Source: Azadirachta indica (Eukaryota; Streptophyta; Magnoliopsida; Sapindales; Meliaceae). From it: a stretch of DNA of 64,000 nucleotides. Each line of letters opens with the position of its first letter. Within the stretch, counting starts at the first letter, position 1. Location: the NCBI GenBank assembly GCA_022749755.1, contig CM040453.1, positions 12,223,368-12,287,367 of the forward strand, written 5' to 3'. A program made the position numbers and the translations under genes. Under the pieces are notes generated by a model. It saw nothing but the letters and a program-made list of their open reading frames with translations. It ran no database searches and was not told where the DNA came from. Positions 1-13,600 of the stretch are shown piece by piece.

Positions 1-112
1 AAATTCATGTCTTTCTTAGGACATACGTTTCTCATGAATATAACAAGAAAGCTTCATTTCATTTCCAACTGATAACTGAAATGCGCTAATTTTTCTGTTT
101 TTTCGTGAACAT

Positions 113-1765
113 GATCTGCTCTTTGGTTGAAAATCACATTATTTGTTGTATGATCCGGGCGAAATTGCCTGTTGAAGTCAGATTCAAGAATTTGCTTGCA
201 TGGAAGCAGAGTGAGGTCGTTCCTGGAATTCTGCTGCAAGCATTATTTCTGCAAGAATGTTGTATTGCTTAGTCATCAATTAATTAATTTATTGGAATTC
301 TTGTGGGTTTTGGCTAATGGGTTGCGTTTAGTAAATTGAATAATAAAGGATGATGGAATTTCAAATGTAATTTTTGCCTTTGATTTCCTTGCAGTGCTCT
401 AACCTAAGAATAAATAATTTGAATTTGCTAGAAAATCATGAAATGATGATCAGCTAAGATAATTGAGCCCATATTTTGGGTTCTTTGATCTCTTCGTGGG
501 TTTGCATGTGATTTTTTGGAACTAGTTTTCCATCTAATCAAGCAAAGATTAGCATCATTAATGATTTTAGTGGTATCATTAAGACTGGATTGCGTTATGA
601 TTAGCATCTTCTTTCCAATTTTGGCGTTGAAAATATATTTGTTCCAACTTGAGGAGGAATGTTAATGTTACATTAGTTATAATCATTAGAACATAGTTTT
701 GGATTTCCTTTCCTACTTGTGAGTGAGTAATATATATGATTTGTATTTTCTTAACTATTGGAAATATACACCTAGTTTTACTCTACTTTGTCTCTTCTGT
801 TTCTTTGATACTTGTCAATAATATTTGTATATGTGAAAGTAGTTTGTACCAATTTCGGTTCAACTTTAGCTCAGAGCTTAATGACTATGTCCAAGATGAA
901 CATGAAGTGCTGTCCTTGCCCAAAAATTTGGAGATCCCTTACATTCAATGTTTTTCTTAATTTGTCAGCAATAATGAGCAGGATGTGTTAAATATACTTG
1001 GTTCAATGTATGCTTCCATAATTTTTTTTGGTATAAATAACTGCTCTTCAGTTCTACCACATGCTGCGACTGAGTGCAGTGTCATGTATTGAGAAGCATA
1101 CGCTGGGGGTGTACTCCACTTGGGCTTATCAAGTTTGCACAGGTATTATTATCTCAGAAATTCTTTGGGTTGTTTGCAGACAACATCTTTTAGATATTTG
1201 GCTATCTTCAGTTGAATTTTCCGTACTTTGTTATTCTTAGTAGACTTTCTATTCAAATGTTAACATTATTCATTTTGTAGGCAACTTTTGAGGTTTCTTA
1301 TATATTTACCTAGACAATTTTATTCATGGTTTTTGCCTAATATGATGGGTTGGCATATAAGGTTTCTAGGTATTGCTATGTCACATTCTGTTCACTGCTC
1401 TTTTACATTAATTTGGGAATGCCACTGGTTTTTTTGACTCCTAACTCCATTGTAGCTTCAATTTTGTGCTCGGCCTTCTACAAAATTTTCAATCTGTTTT
1501 TGGACATTTTGATTCCTAAACTGGTAAGCAGCTGTTTTTACTAAAAGAAAACCTTCTACATTTTATTCTATTCACATATAATCTACAAAACTTAAGGCTT
1601 AAAAAATAATGTGGATTATTTTGGTATGTTGGGTTTTGAGTTCACTGTTGAGAAATTGATTTTTCTGTGTTTTCAAATTTGCGGCAAATACCAAAATACT
1701 GGATATGGATCTACCATTTGATTCCTACTTAGTGTACACTGAATGGGATGTAGAGAAAGCAGTAG
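113..1765 (+). pseudogene. Internally deleted PDR/ABCG transporter relic (unit A)
   Basis: Fragments of a PDR-type ABC transporter lie in the right order but with the middle missing. Bases near 148-236 translate to KLPVEVRFKNLLAWKQSEVV, matching exon 2 of the intact gene downstream. Bases near 530-594 match exon 3 (ISIINDFSGIIK). Bases 966-1140 match exon 22 (NNEQDVLNILGSMYASIIFF), with an in-frame stop where MYRE should be. Bases 1281-1521 match exon 23 with a stop and frameshifts, and 1690-1765 match the start of exon 24. Nothing equivalent to exons 4-21 is present, so both nucleotide-binding domains are lost. Compared with the copy in unit B, exon 24 has a further deletion of about 200 bases. 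It cannot encode a transporter. Confidence 0.85.
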
Positions 1766-2869
1766 GTTCATAAAGCTGATAAGTTCATATTTGATGTAGA
1801 ATAGTTGTAGCAAGATATTCACAGTGATATTTAAAATTTTGGTTGAGAAAGGTCTGTTGTATTTGTACTGATTTTAAGCATCAGGTTGATAAAGTGTACT
1901 GATGTTATATGCAGAATTAGCATTGAGAGAATGGCTTCTAATAGTCACTTTACATTTTTGTTGGTTCAAACTTAAGCCGTTTAGTTTGCTTTTTCCTAGA
2001 GCCAAATCTTGTTTCTTGAGGTTGGTTGCAGTTGGTTCAAATTTCGGTTTACTTTCTGAGAAATTAAAATAGAATGCTACTATTGTATATTTGTCCTGAT
2101 GCACTTGATAAGATTATTGTAATGCGTTGGATTCTCTACTTGAATTACTTTGTCACTAAGGTTTGTTTGATGGAAAGATATTGAAGTAATTTTTAGAGCA
2201 AGTTCTATGCAACATTGTCAAGGAGCCATATACATACATATATAGTTTTACCATTTAATATCAATGTCCTGCAAATCTTTTTACAATGCACCGCTACAAT
2301 GTTAATGTGCTTTTTTGGTATATGACATATTATTTCTGGTCACGATGTTGACTTTTGGGCTATGGTATATGACAAAGTACTAAATTTAGGAAATGATAAT
2401 GAATTTAATATCTCGTACTGAGTAGCCTAAGCATCTCCTGCTAATGATCAGTTGCTGCATTCCAACTGATTAAATGATGTGTCGAGAATACTTTTAACAC
2501 ATGATCTTTTGACTCAAGGAGTCCCTATCTTTCATGTTAGTTGCATTCTCTAATACTAATATTATCGGGTTCTTTTCTTTATGATAAATGCTTTAACTTG
2601 TGGATATTCTGAAATTTCCCAACTGGATATTATCTTTTGGAATTAGAAGGAAGCAAGCAACTGTTTTTTGAGGTCAGCAGAAAGGAAAAAGAAAATGTAA
2701 AGAAGCTTTCTCAATGACAGCTATAGCAAATCTTTGAGAATTGATCCTCTTTGACTTGGAGAGCCAAATCATTGGTACATTTGGCTATATCTTAAAATAT
2801 CATTACCTAAATTTTGTACTTGATATTTAGGATAGTCTAAATGTTAACCACAGTAGTATGATATCTCAG

Positions 2870-2926
<57 letters not shown>

Positions 2927-4520
2927 TGGAGTTTCAATGATACTCTTCCTGCCAACTCTTTTGGTAAGCGTATTCAGAAGTTAACTTTCAGACTTTGAAC
3001 CAATAATTTTCCCACCAAATTCAAAAATACTTGGCAGGATATTGGTTATCTGATGATTCAGTGGTGGTCACTGGAAAAGAAAAGGTAAGACCTCATACTT
3101 AACAGACTTAAACTTTTTCTTTAAAAGTTTCAAGATTAGAAGCAACTGAGGAAAAGTTGAACCCAAGAACCAACGTGACTTGATTGTTATGGGGTGTAGA
3201 TAAGTTTGCTCATCAGATTTGAATATCAAATTTGTATGATTTGTTTTTCAGACTTTTAGAAAAGCAATCAGGTATAACTTGCGGTCTTGCATCAATTTCA
3301 GGCGAGATATTAGCAAATATTTTATTTTCTAGTATACATTATTATAATAAGAATGTATTTTGTTACACTTGCATATTTCTTTCTTTTTTTTTTTTTTTGG
3401 TTGTTTACAAGATTTGTGGAGTGCAACAATGTGCTGCAGGATTAAATTATTGCAAATTCCACTGCATATGCTGTACAATATTGATTTTTAAATTCGCATA
3501 TATTATTTTCTAAAAACCTGATATCTTTGACTTGGAGAGCCATGTGATAGGTGAATCTAGCTATAATCTAATTTATATATAAAAGTACTAGATTTACAGT
3601 TACATAGACATCTGTTTTGTTTCTATCCTCAAAAAATATGAAAAATTCACGGGAATATTATAAACAAATCACAATATAGATTACCTTGCTTTTTGTTAAA
3701 AAAGATAGTTGGCCTAAAAATTCTTACTCTTGTCTTTCAATGTGACACAGATGTTATTTATTTTCTATTACTATTAAAATAAAATACAATGGCTATGTTT
3801 GAGAGGAAGAAACATAACTGATGTATTTAATTACCTTACTTCCTTGTCTTCTGTGTGTGTGTGTGTGTTTACCTTAGGTAAAACTAGGATTTGAGTTTGT
3901 AACTAATGACATTCTTTTTTGACTTGACATCTCACTTTGCAAATGCAAGCTTAAGCTAAATCATATAACTTTAAAACCCAGATTTATAATTTGAGTTGTC
4001 TTTTAATTTTTTTGGCTATACTTATTTTACTCTTCTGTTGATTAATAGAAATCTGTATTATGGAATTTACATATATATAAGCAACGTAAGTCATATCAGC
4101 TAAGGGTTTTCTGTTGATTTCTTATCTATTCAAATTTTCTCATTGCTCCATGTATTGCATGAATCATAGTCTCTTCCCAGGCAAGTCATATTTCTTCTCA
4201 AACATCTATCAATTTATTGGACATGTTATACTCAAGAATGATGGCAGGCCTATAGATGGATTTGCACATCTACGTTTGTTTTTGGTAGCAGAAACATTGC
4301 AGTAATTGTTTTTGCAGCTAATATTATATTAAAAGAGGTTGACATGATTTAGGTTTTTGACTGAGGCAAAGATTCGGAAACAAAAAATATTAGGTCTTAG
4401 ATATTTCCCTAAAATGTGTACTAAGTATACATGTGGAGCACTCTTGAGTTCCTTGAATTTTAATTATTTAATTGATTTATTTTTAAAGTAACTATAGTTG
4501 TGTGTTAAATTTCATTTCTA
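1766..4520. other. Flank between relic and intact transporter; no gene seen
   Basis: I see no coding exon here. The stretch aligns with unit B from about 24780 to 27890, apart from unit-specific indels, so it is shared flank that predates the duplication. It contains the (ATA)n microsatellite at 2870-2924 and a short TG run near 3853-3867. Upstream control elements of the intact transporter would lie in its 3' part. Confidence 0.6.
2870..2924. repeat. (ATA)n microsatellite
   Basis: About 18 uninterrupted ATA units. The matching place in unit B (near 25815) has no such run and instead carries unrelated bases, so the array expanded or was lost after the duplication. Confidence 0.95.
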
Positions 4521-4524
4521 AATC

Positions 4525-4530
4525 TATAAG
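4525..4530 (+). promoter_or_regulatory. TATA-like box of the intact transporter
   Basis: The sequence tctataagtagagg lies about 85 bases before the start codon at 4612, a distance that fits a plant TATA box with a short leader. The aligned bases in dead copy B read gtttacaaatagagg, so the TATAAG core is gone there. Its role is inferred from position and sequence only. Confidence 0.45.
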
Positions 4531-4611
4531 TAGAGGCTTGCAAATGTTTCAATGTATGCATCAATTGGGTAGTCTTCCTTCAAAAGCTAAAGCTTTCCCA
4601 GATAATATAGT

Positions 4612-7600
4612 ATGGCTCAAATGGATGGCCCTGTCAACTCCCTAGAAATTGATTTGTCTGATAATAGTGAATATGCTTCACAATGGGCTGAAATTGAGAG
4701 GTTGCCTACTTTTGAAAGGTTAAGATCATCTTTGTTTGACAAAAATGATGATGACAGAAATGCTGCTGAAGATAAAGGAAAGAAGATGATTGATGTAACC
4801 AAGCTTGAGGCTCTAGAACGGCATACCTTCATAGAAAAGCTCATCAAACATGTCGAGGATGACAACCTTCGTTTGTTGCGGAAAATCAGAGATAGAATAG
4901 ACAAGCAAGTGTTTTCACTTTTTGATTAATTACATGCACAATATCCTGTGTCTCTTTTTGTTAGTTATTTTCCTGCTTTTACATTCATAACTTACACTGT
5001 ATTCATATATAATTCACTATCAAAAGCTGCCATTAACTTGTTTTGTTGTGTATACCAGTCTGCCATGGACTGATTTTTATTGCCTTCCTTCATTTCCGTA
5101 TAGGTCTACACTCACATATATCATTGTCTATGCTAATTTCAACTTGAAATGGTTATGTAGAGTTGGTATAAAATTGCCGACGGTAGAAGTAAGATATAGA
5201 AATTTGTGCGTGGAAGCTGAGTGTGATGTTGTTCATGGAAAACCCCTGCCTACGCTTTGGAATTCCGTTATAAGCACGATTTCTGTAAGTACCTTAAGAT
5301 TGTAATTTTACAGTTCAAAGAACGTTAAAATAGTCATATGCTTTCGTTTTGTATTTAAATTAGTTACAGCAAACTGATCACTATAATTAATTGAAGGTAA
5401 AAATAAATACTAAATGCATAATGTGGTTGGATGTTACTGTAGTGTTCCATAACCCATAATATGTTACAGGTCTCTTACATCTCGGTACAAACAATTCTAC
5501 ATTGTGGTACTTTCTAAGATTACTTGTGAATAGGTATTTTCTTCTGCGTGTTTTACATTGTTGACTTTCGCTTACCATTATCTACCCAATATGTTTCTAC
5601 TATTTGTATGTTGTTACCTGTTTCATAACTTATGGCTTGCGGTTAGCCAAAAGGAACTGATGCAAGTTTATGCCTCCTGCAAAGTTGAGAGAAGGAGGTT
5701 AATTCTCTGCATGTTATCTTTTAAAAATGTGAACTGCATGCTTAATTTTGGGGAAATGGCTCTCTCCAAAGCTACAATAGTCTTGCCTTCATTTTAGAGG
5801 CTGTCGGTGTTTTATGTATTCTTTCATATATTTGATTGCATCTTAAAGTTTGTTTGATAAATAACTCTTTTATGTGATTGAAATGGAACCTGAGAGGAAA
5901 TTAGAAAATAATATTAATTATTGAGAACAAGTATTAATTAAATTACCATATTTTAGAATGACTCAACATTCACGAGGGTTCTTCCGTCTGTAGCTCACTA
6001 CTTATCTCTATGATTTTGAAGGACTTCACGAAGCTGTTCGGTTGCATGTCACGTCAAGCCAAGATAAGCATCATTGATGATGTTAGTGGTGTTATAAAGC
6101 CCGGAAGGTGTCCTCTATAAGCTTTATTTAACTCAACTTTCCTCAATTTTCACTCAAGCAAACTTTTCTTTTATTTCAACGGATGCATATTAGACGATCT
6201 TAGTTAATCTTGGTTGGTTTTTGCTAATGAATATCAGTGACAGCAGAATGCATATAAGCTTAACTATCTTGCAGGATGACACTGTTGCTTGGCTCTCCTG
6301 GATGCGGAAAGACTTCCCTTTTGAAGGCTTTATCAGGAAATTTAGACCACTCCTGTAAGGTATCTCAGTTTCTTTATATTATATCTTTATGATTGTTCTA
6401 TTCAGTATCAGCTACAAAAGTATTGAGATATCTAGTGCAGAATTAATGAGAAGTTGAAAATTCTTAAAATTAAAAGGGGAAAATTCCAATTAGCCCCCAA
6501 TTTTTGTTATAATTCCCATTTATCTCCATAGTGTTTGTCAAATAGCCAATTTACCCCCTTCACGTTATAACTTTAATGGCACATGTAGATGGATTGAAGT
6601 GACGTGTGTTTGAGCTTTGTCTCCATTTTGAGATCTTAGATAAAAAAAAAAATATGGTTGTAGTTACTTAATTGCTCTCGAGACAAGTATAATAGGACAA
6701 AACAATTTAAACAATTGTAAAAAAATGCCTTTAAAACAGGATTTGTGGTGCTTATAACAATTTACACAATTGTCAAAACGAAGTGCATATAAATTTTTTT
6801 GTTTCAAACCTAAAATGGGATTTCAAAATTTTCATTTTCTACAAATAACTGCTCCAGACAAAAAATATATTTTCAAAATTTTCTTCCATGCACAATTTAC
6901 ACAAATTTATTTGCTCAAAACTAATTTTCATGGCTCAAAATAAAATTGTGTTTTCAAAATTCGACACATATCAAGATAAATATACACACAATATAAAGAG
7001 TGAAAACTATCTATAAGTTGGATTTGGGTTGGCGGTTGATGTGCGAGAAATAACCACCTCTAATCTTCAAGTTGCCAACTTCTTCTATTTTGTTATGTAT
7101 TTGATAACATAGGTTTGTGGAGTTTGGGACTTATTATGTTAAGGTACGAAATGGCATGAAAAATTGAGAATGTGAACAGAGGACAAGAATAATTAATGGA
7201 TACGTCCCCTGAGCTTTCAAGAAATCGCACCTTTGACCTTATAAATGTTTTTGTTGATTGTGAGGGTTATCTGCAGTTTTGGCCAAAATTTTCATTTTGT
7301 GATTTCTTAAAACCTCATGGAGCTATCAATTAATCAATCGAAATAACATTCCCAAACTTTTGATTGAAAGTGACCTTTGTGTGTAAGAGTGTTCTATCGT
7401 GTCAAGCTCTAAATTGTCATGTCAATTGCTTTGTGCAGACTAAAATTTGAAAATATGAAAAAATTGAGTCCGGTTATGGAATTGGCCCCAAAAAAGTGAC
7501 AATCACCATTAAACTTTTAACTGTTGTAATTGTTTTATGGTATTGGTTGGACTAGTCACCCCTTGAGCCTACAGCCTAATGTCTCAGACAACCTCTATCA

Positions 7601-10600
7601 TGTGCACTTGCCTATGAACCTAACGCAATGGCTACAAACTTGAGGAAAAATATAAAACCACTTAAACATGATGATAGCTTTAAGTTAGTATTAAGCTCTA
7701 ACCTACAAAATTAATGTTCGAATACATGAATAAAGAATCAAATAACATACAGATCTAATATTGTTTTTGTTTATTGATTGGAGAGTTTAGCATGTAATCT
7801 TTGACTATCAGTCTCCTAGTTATCTCAATGAACTAGTTTCGATTTGTTCAAAGGTTGTAGCTTGGATAAAATGGGATTAAACAAAGGGGTTTCTCGCAAT
7901 TTAAGTTTCTTTTTTGGTACTCTTTTATCAACAGGTCACAGGAGAAGTTTCTTACAATGGCTACAGACTAGAAGAGTTCGTACCACAGAAAACATCTGCT
8001 TATGTAAGCCAACATGACAAGCACATGCCGGAGATGACTGTGAGGGAAACGCTTGATTTTTCTGCCCGTTGTCAAGGGGTTGGGAGTCGAGCTGGTAGAT
8101 TTGCCTAAAAGACATATAATTATATTTAAGACAATTAACCCATCAATCCATGACACTGATACGCATGCTTTTGCCTGTGAAGACATTATGTTGGAAATTA
8201 GCAGAAGGGAGACAGAGGCAGGAATTCTCCCAGATCCAGATATAGATACTTATATGAAGGTACTCAAGAGCTATCATTTAATTTATAGATAGAGCTTGTT
8301 TAATATGTTCATGTAATTTGTAAAGGGAGTAGTGATTTAAGGATTCTAATTGTGAGGTTATATATGCAACCATTGGTATTCTTTTTAGGCAACATCTGTC
8401 AAAGGACTAAAAGAAACTCTTCATACAGACTATACTTTGAAGGTAATTCTCATAAATAGAGCCAGTTGGATCCTTCTTTATCGCATTCATCAAATGCTTT
8501 ATTAGATAATGGATTTATAGTTTTCTTTTCTACTCAGGTCCTTGGACTTGATAATTGTGCTGAAACACTAGTTGGAGATGCCATGAGAAGAGGTATTTCT
8601 GGAGGTCAGAAGAAAAGATTGACTACAGGTAGTGATTCGTCATTTTAGGAACGACAAGAACATGTTCTTTATTTATTAACTCTCAAATTTATCTGGAATT
8701 CTAATTTAGTTGAGAAAATATACTATTCTTTTGCAGGGGAGATTATAGTAGGTCCAATAAAAACTTTGTTTATGGATGAAATAACAAATGGCTTAGACAT
8801 GTCCACCACCTTTCAGATTGTTGCTTCTCTGCAGCAGCTGGCTCATATCACTAAAGCTACCATTCTAATTTCACTTCTTCAACCATCACTGGAAACCTTT
8901 AATCTCTTTGACGATATCATAATAATGGCTGAGGGAAAGATTGTTTATCATGGTCTGCGCAGGAGTGCTCTAGAGTTTTTTGAAGGTTGTGGGTTTCGGT
9001 GTCCTGAAAGGAAAGCAGTTCCTGACTTCCTCCTTGAGGTAGGTGCAGGGCAGCTTCAAATCATTCCTTTGCAGACTCAGATTATTCTAGTACTTCATCC
9101 TTTGATCCTTTATTTTCCACAGGTTTTATCTATAAAGGATCAAGGACAATACTGGTTCCACACTGAAGTTCCTCACAGTTATGTTTCAGTAGATATGTTC
9201 TCAAGGAAATTCAAAGAATCTCTTTTTGGTAAAAAGCTGTATGAGGACCTCTCGGAGCCATATGATAAATCAAAAAGCCACAAGAATGCTCTTTCCTTTA
9301 ATATGTATTCTGTTTCAAGATGGGAACTATTTAAAGCTTGCATGTCGAGAGAATTTCTTCTCATGAAGAGAAATTCTTTTCTCTACGTATTCACAGTTAG
9401 TAAGGTAATGATTTTTTACTTTTATCATTCTTTCCTCATGTGCCCATTGTCAGTGAAATTCTTTCTTCATTTCTCTCACTGTTAAAATCATTTTTGTTAC
9501 TCTACTTTTGGTGTGCAGCTTGCTGTAATGGCAATAATTGGTAGCACAGTATTTTTGCGCACTCAGATGGATATTGATGCTCTTCATGCAAACACTTACA
9601 TGGGTGCCTTGTATGGGGCATTGTACGTACTTATTTTTGATGGATTTCCAGAGGTGTTTCTCACTGTTGCAAGGCTTGCAATTTTTCATAAACAAAAAGA
9701 GCTGCGTTTCTACCCAGCTTGGGCTTATGCAATTCCAGCTGCAATTTTAAAGCTTCCTCTTTCACTTGTGGAATCTCTGATCTGGACATCTCTTACTTAT
9801 TATGTCACTGGATACAGCCCTGAGTTCTGTAGGTTAGAATCACAATCTGCACCCAATTTTTATGTGCCTTTTTAAGTATCTATAGAGGCCTTAAGATAGT
9901 TGATATCACTGTGAAATGATTGAAAATATTTAAAGGGTAGCTCAATTTCTTTGTTTTTGATTCTAAAGAAGGTGGATAATTTGCCATGCTATTAGGTTCT
10001 TCTGCCAGTTCATTCTGCTTTCTGCATTGCACATAACATCAATGTCCATATTCCGCTTTGTGGGCTCTGTCTTCCAAACTGATGCTGCTGCCATAGCATC
10101 TGCTAGTATTGCACTGGCTTTACTTTTGTTATTTAGTGGAATGGTGATCTCAAGATGTGAGTTTTTTCATACTTTGCATGTATTTAAGTTGTCCTTACAA
10201 TTATGCGTCAACTAATGGAGTCAACTAACATTGTCCTATTGTTTCAGACTCAATGCCAGTTTGGTTGAGGTGGGGATTTTGGGTTTCTCCTTTTACCTAC
10301 GGAGAGATAGGCATTTCCATAAATGAGTTTCTTTCTCCACGGTGGCAAAAGGTAAGTCTCTTGAGCTGAAGTTACTGATTTACGCTGATCAAGCACCTTG
10401 ATGTTATAGATATTGTGGGGCTATATGGACTTTAATAATCAATAGTTATCATATTTTGATGAGCTGCTAATTCTGTCTCTCATTCTAATTTGTAGACAAT
10501 ACAATCAATAAACAACACAATAGGGAGAGCAACATTGGAAAGCCGGGGATTGATCTTTGATGGATACTTTTTTTGGATTGCCCTTGGTGCCTTAGTTGGG

Positions 10601-13600
10601 TTTAGTTTAATTTTCAACATTGGCTTTACTCTGGCCTTAAGTTTTCTGAAACGTAGGTCCATCTTTCATATTGTCATACCTCTTATTTCATAACATGGTA
10701 GATGCTTGGCTATTCACCTTATTAAATGCTTACTCAGCTTCCAGAGCCTCCCGTTTTATTACGTCATATGAAAAGCTTTCTAAGACACAGAAAATTGAAG
10801 GTCCAAGTGTTGCTACATGTGTGAAAGAAAAGCAGGGGAGTTCTTCCCCTTCTACTGATGAAGAATGTAGTAAAGGTTGATTACTTTGCTTGCTTTCCTA
10901 AATGTTCTCCAATCCATGGCTTTTTATATGATTCCTTATGGTATTTGTAGTTTAGAATTTGCTAATAACTTAATGAGTGCTATATCTTGTCATAATGAAC
11001 AGGCAGGATGATCTTACCTTTCCGACCCTTGACAATTACTTTTCAAGATGTCCAATACTACATTGATACACCTTTGGTAATGAAATAACATAGTTCTTCA
11101 TTTAATTTTCGATCCATTGCAAGGTATTCATATCTGTAAACCAAATCAAATTTAGTTAACCTTTTCTGCAATCCTTAGGGAATGAAAAAGCGCGGGTTTG
11201 CTCAAACCAAATTGCAACTTCTTTCTGATATTACTGGTGCATTCAGGCCTGGAATTCTCACAGCATTAATGGGTGTTACTGGAGCTGGAAAAACTACCCT
11301 TCTTGATGTTCTTGCTGGTAGAAAAACAAATGGTTACAGTGAAGGGGAAATAAAAATTAATGGGTATCATAAGGCTCAAGAAACATTTTCTAGGATTTTG
11401 GGTTACTGTGAGCAAACTAACATACATTCTCCTCAAATCACTGTAGAAGAATCTCTGCTTTTCTCTGCTTGGCTGCGTCTGGCTCCTCAGATTGACTCAA
11501 AAACTAAGATTGTATGATCTGTGTCCCACCTCATTTTTAGTCCTCAATATACAGGCAACATAACTTGTATTACCTGTTCTAATATTTTCTCTACAGGAAT
11601 TTGTCAACAAAGTCCTTGAAACCATAGAGTTGGATGGAATCAAGGATTTCTTGGTTGGGATGCCTGGCATTAGTGGTCTTTCGACTGAGCAACGCAAACG
11701 ACTAACAATAGCCGTAGAGCTTGTTGCTAATCCCTCTATAATTTTCATGGATGAACCTACATCTGGTCTGGATGCTAGAGCTGCAGCTATTGTCATGCGA
11801 GCAGTGAAGAATGTAGCTGATACTGGAAGAACAATTGTTTGCACAATCCACCAGCCAAGTATTGATATTTTTGAAGCATTTGATGAGGTAAAAATTCAAA
11901 AAAATTTATTGGTAGAAAGAGTCATTTTAATTTTCAAATTTAAAAGCTACAATGTTGCTAATACAACCACTTTTGTAACATATGGCATGGTTCTAGTTAC
12001 TTTCTCTTATTGAGGAACACATGCAAGACTACCCACAGGTCTGATTCTCACTTCATAATAATAGATAGTGGTTTTGTGGGATCAGATTATATCATCAAGA
12101 ATTTGTTGGCTCTAATACAGCCCACCAACTGAAAATGGAAAGAGAAATATCTTGGGATAGTGTACACAATTTTCTAATATAACAATTCTTACAATAATTA
12201 GAAGTTTCTGTACCCTGATCTTGGGTACAAATTTCAAATACAGCGTTGTTCAATGATTAAAGGAGTAATTGTCGTTTAAGATACTATTATGTCATTGCAG
12301 TTGATTCTTTTGAAACTTGGTGGGCGCATAATCTACTCGGGGCCATTGGGACACCATTCAAGTAAAGTTATACAATTTTTTGAGGTTAGTTCATCTAAAA
12401 ATGCTTGCACCATTTTCATCCTCTACTTCCATCTTTTTATATAAACCTTCTCTGAATATTTCCGAAAATTCTAATTAAATTTACTTGTATGTTTGTGTTT
12501 CATTAATAGGGTATCACTGGGGTGCCAAAGATTAGAGATGATTATAATCCAGCAACCTGGATATTGGAGGTCACTTCTTCATCTGCTGAGGTCCAATTGG
12601 GTGTAGATTTTGCCAAAATATACACGGATTCTGTTTTACACGAGTGAGTTCAGCAAAATATATAATTATTGATCCCGTTGTTGTGCAAATATTGATAATT
12701 CACTAGTATTGATGTTGGATAGGAATCTCCTTAATGAAGAATTTAGACTTCAACAAAAGAAATATTTTTGAGGTTTTTGTCTTGGTTGTTTTTTTGTTTT
12801 TCTTAGTAAAATATTTTCCCTTCTTCATTAGTGTTCGGTTTCTTTACGTTACTCTTAAGTTAAATTTAAGTAGAATTAAAGTATGTCTACTAGGTAAAGA
12901 TCTCACATTTTTCTTGAGAGAGCATCGGAAAAGAGTTCAGTGAAGGTCTTGTAAATGTCATATTCTTCAAATTGGTTGAAGAAAAATAATATCAAAATAT
13001 AAAGGTAGAAGGAATAGTCTCCTCTTCTGAGAACTTGGGGTTCAAGACCAGCAAGTTACCAGCTTAATCTTTATAATATCAATAATAAAGTATAGATTTA
13101 TTTGGTAAACTATATTATCCAGTCTCAGTTCAGATCATCACTAGCTGTCACTCTGCAACTTCAACGTGTGTTCACACTGTTGTATGAAAATGGCTTGGCC
13201 ACTTAGTTTTTATTGAACAACTAATGTCAAAGATGCAACGCTACAGCTAGCATATAGAATTGCTTATATGCTTAGTTTCTGGAAGTCACACTTTTCTATT
13301 TTACCATTTGTAGGAATAATAAAGAGCTTGTAAGGCTGTTAAGTACTCCACCTCCTGGTTCAAGTGATCTGTATTTTCCAACCCGCTTTGCACAAAATGG
13401 TTGGACACGATTCAAATCTTGCCTATGGAAGCAGCACTTGTCTTATTGGAGAAGTCCTTCGTATAATTTGACGCGTATCATTCATGCATTTATAGGATCT
13501 CTAGTTTTGGGTGCTATATATTGGAATCAGGGAAATGAAATGTAAGTTAATACATTACTGACTTTATTATTATTATTATTGTCTTTTGAGCATATTATAA

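Noticed and set aside
736..960. 74-codon frame in the unit A relic
   Set aside because: It lies mostly in intron-like DNA before the exon 22 relic and is not preserved in unit B.
4617..4904. Long minus-strand frame opposite transporter exon 1
   Set aside because: A shadow of the plus-strand exon, whose protein matches the PDR N-terminus. The same shadow appears opposite exon 1 of copy B.
5558..5797. Open frame between transporter exons 2 and 3 (contains [17 protein letters not shown])
   Set aside because: Exon 2 joins exon 3 directly in phase to give the conserved TISDFTKLFG block. The frame lies in the intron, and its copy B counterpart (28893-29153) has a different C-terminal part.
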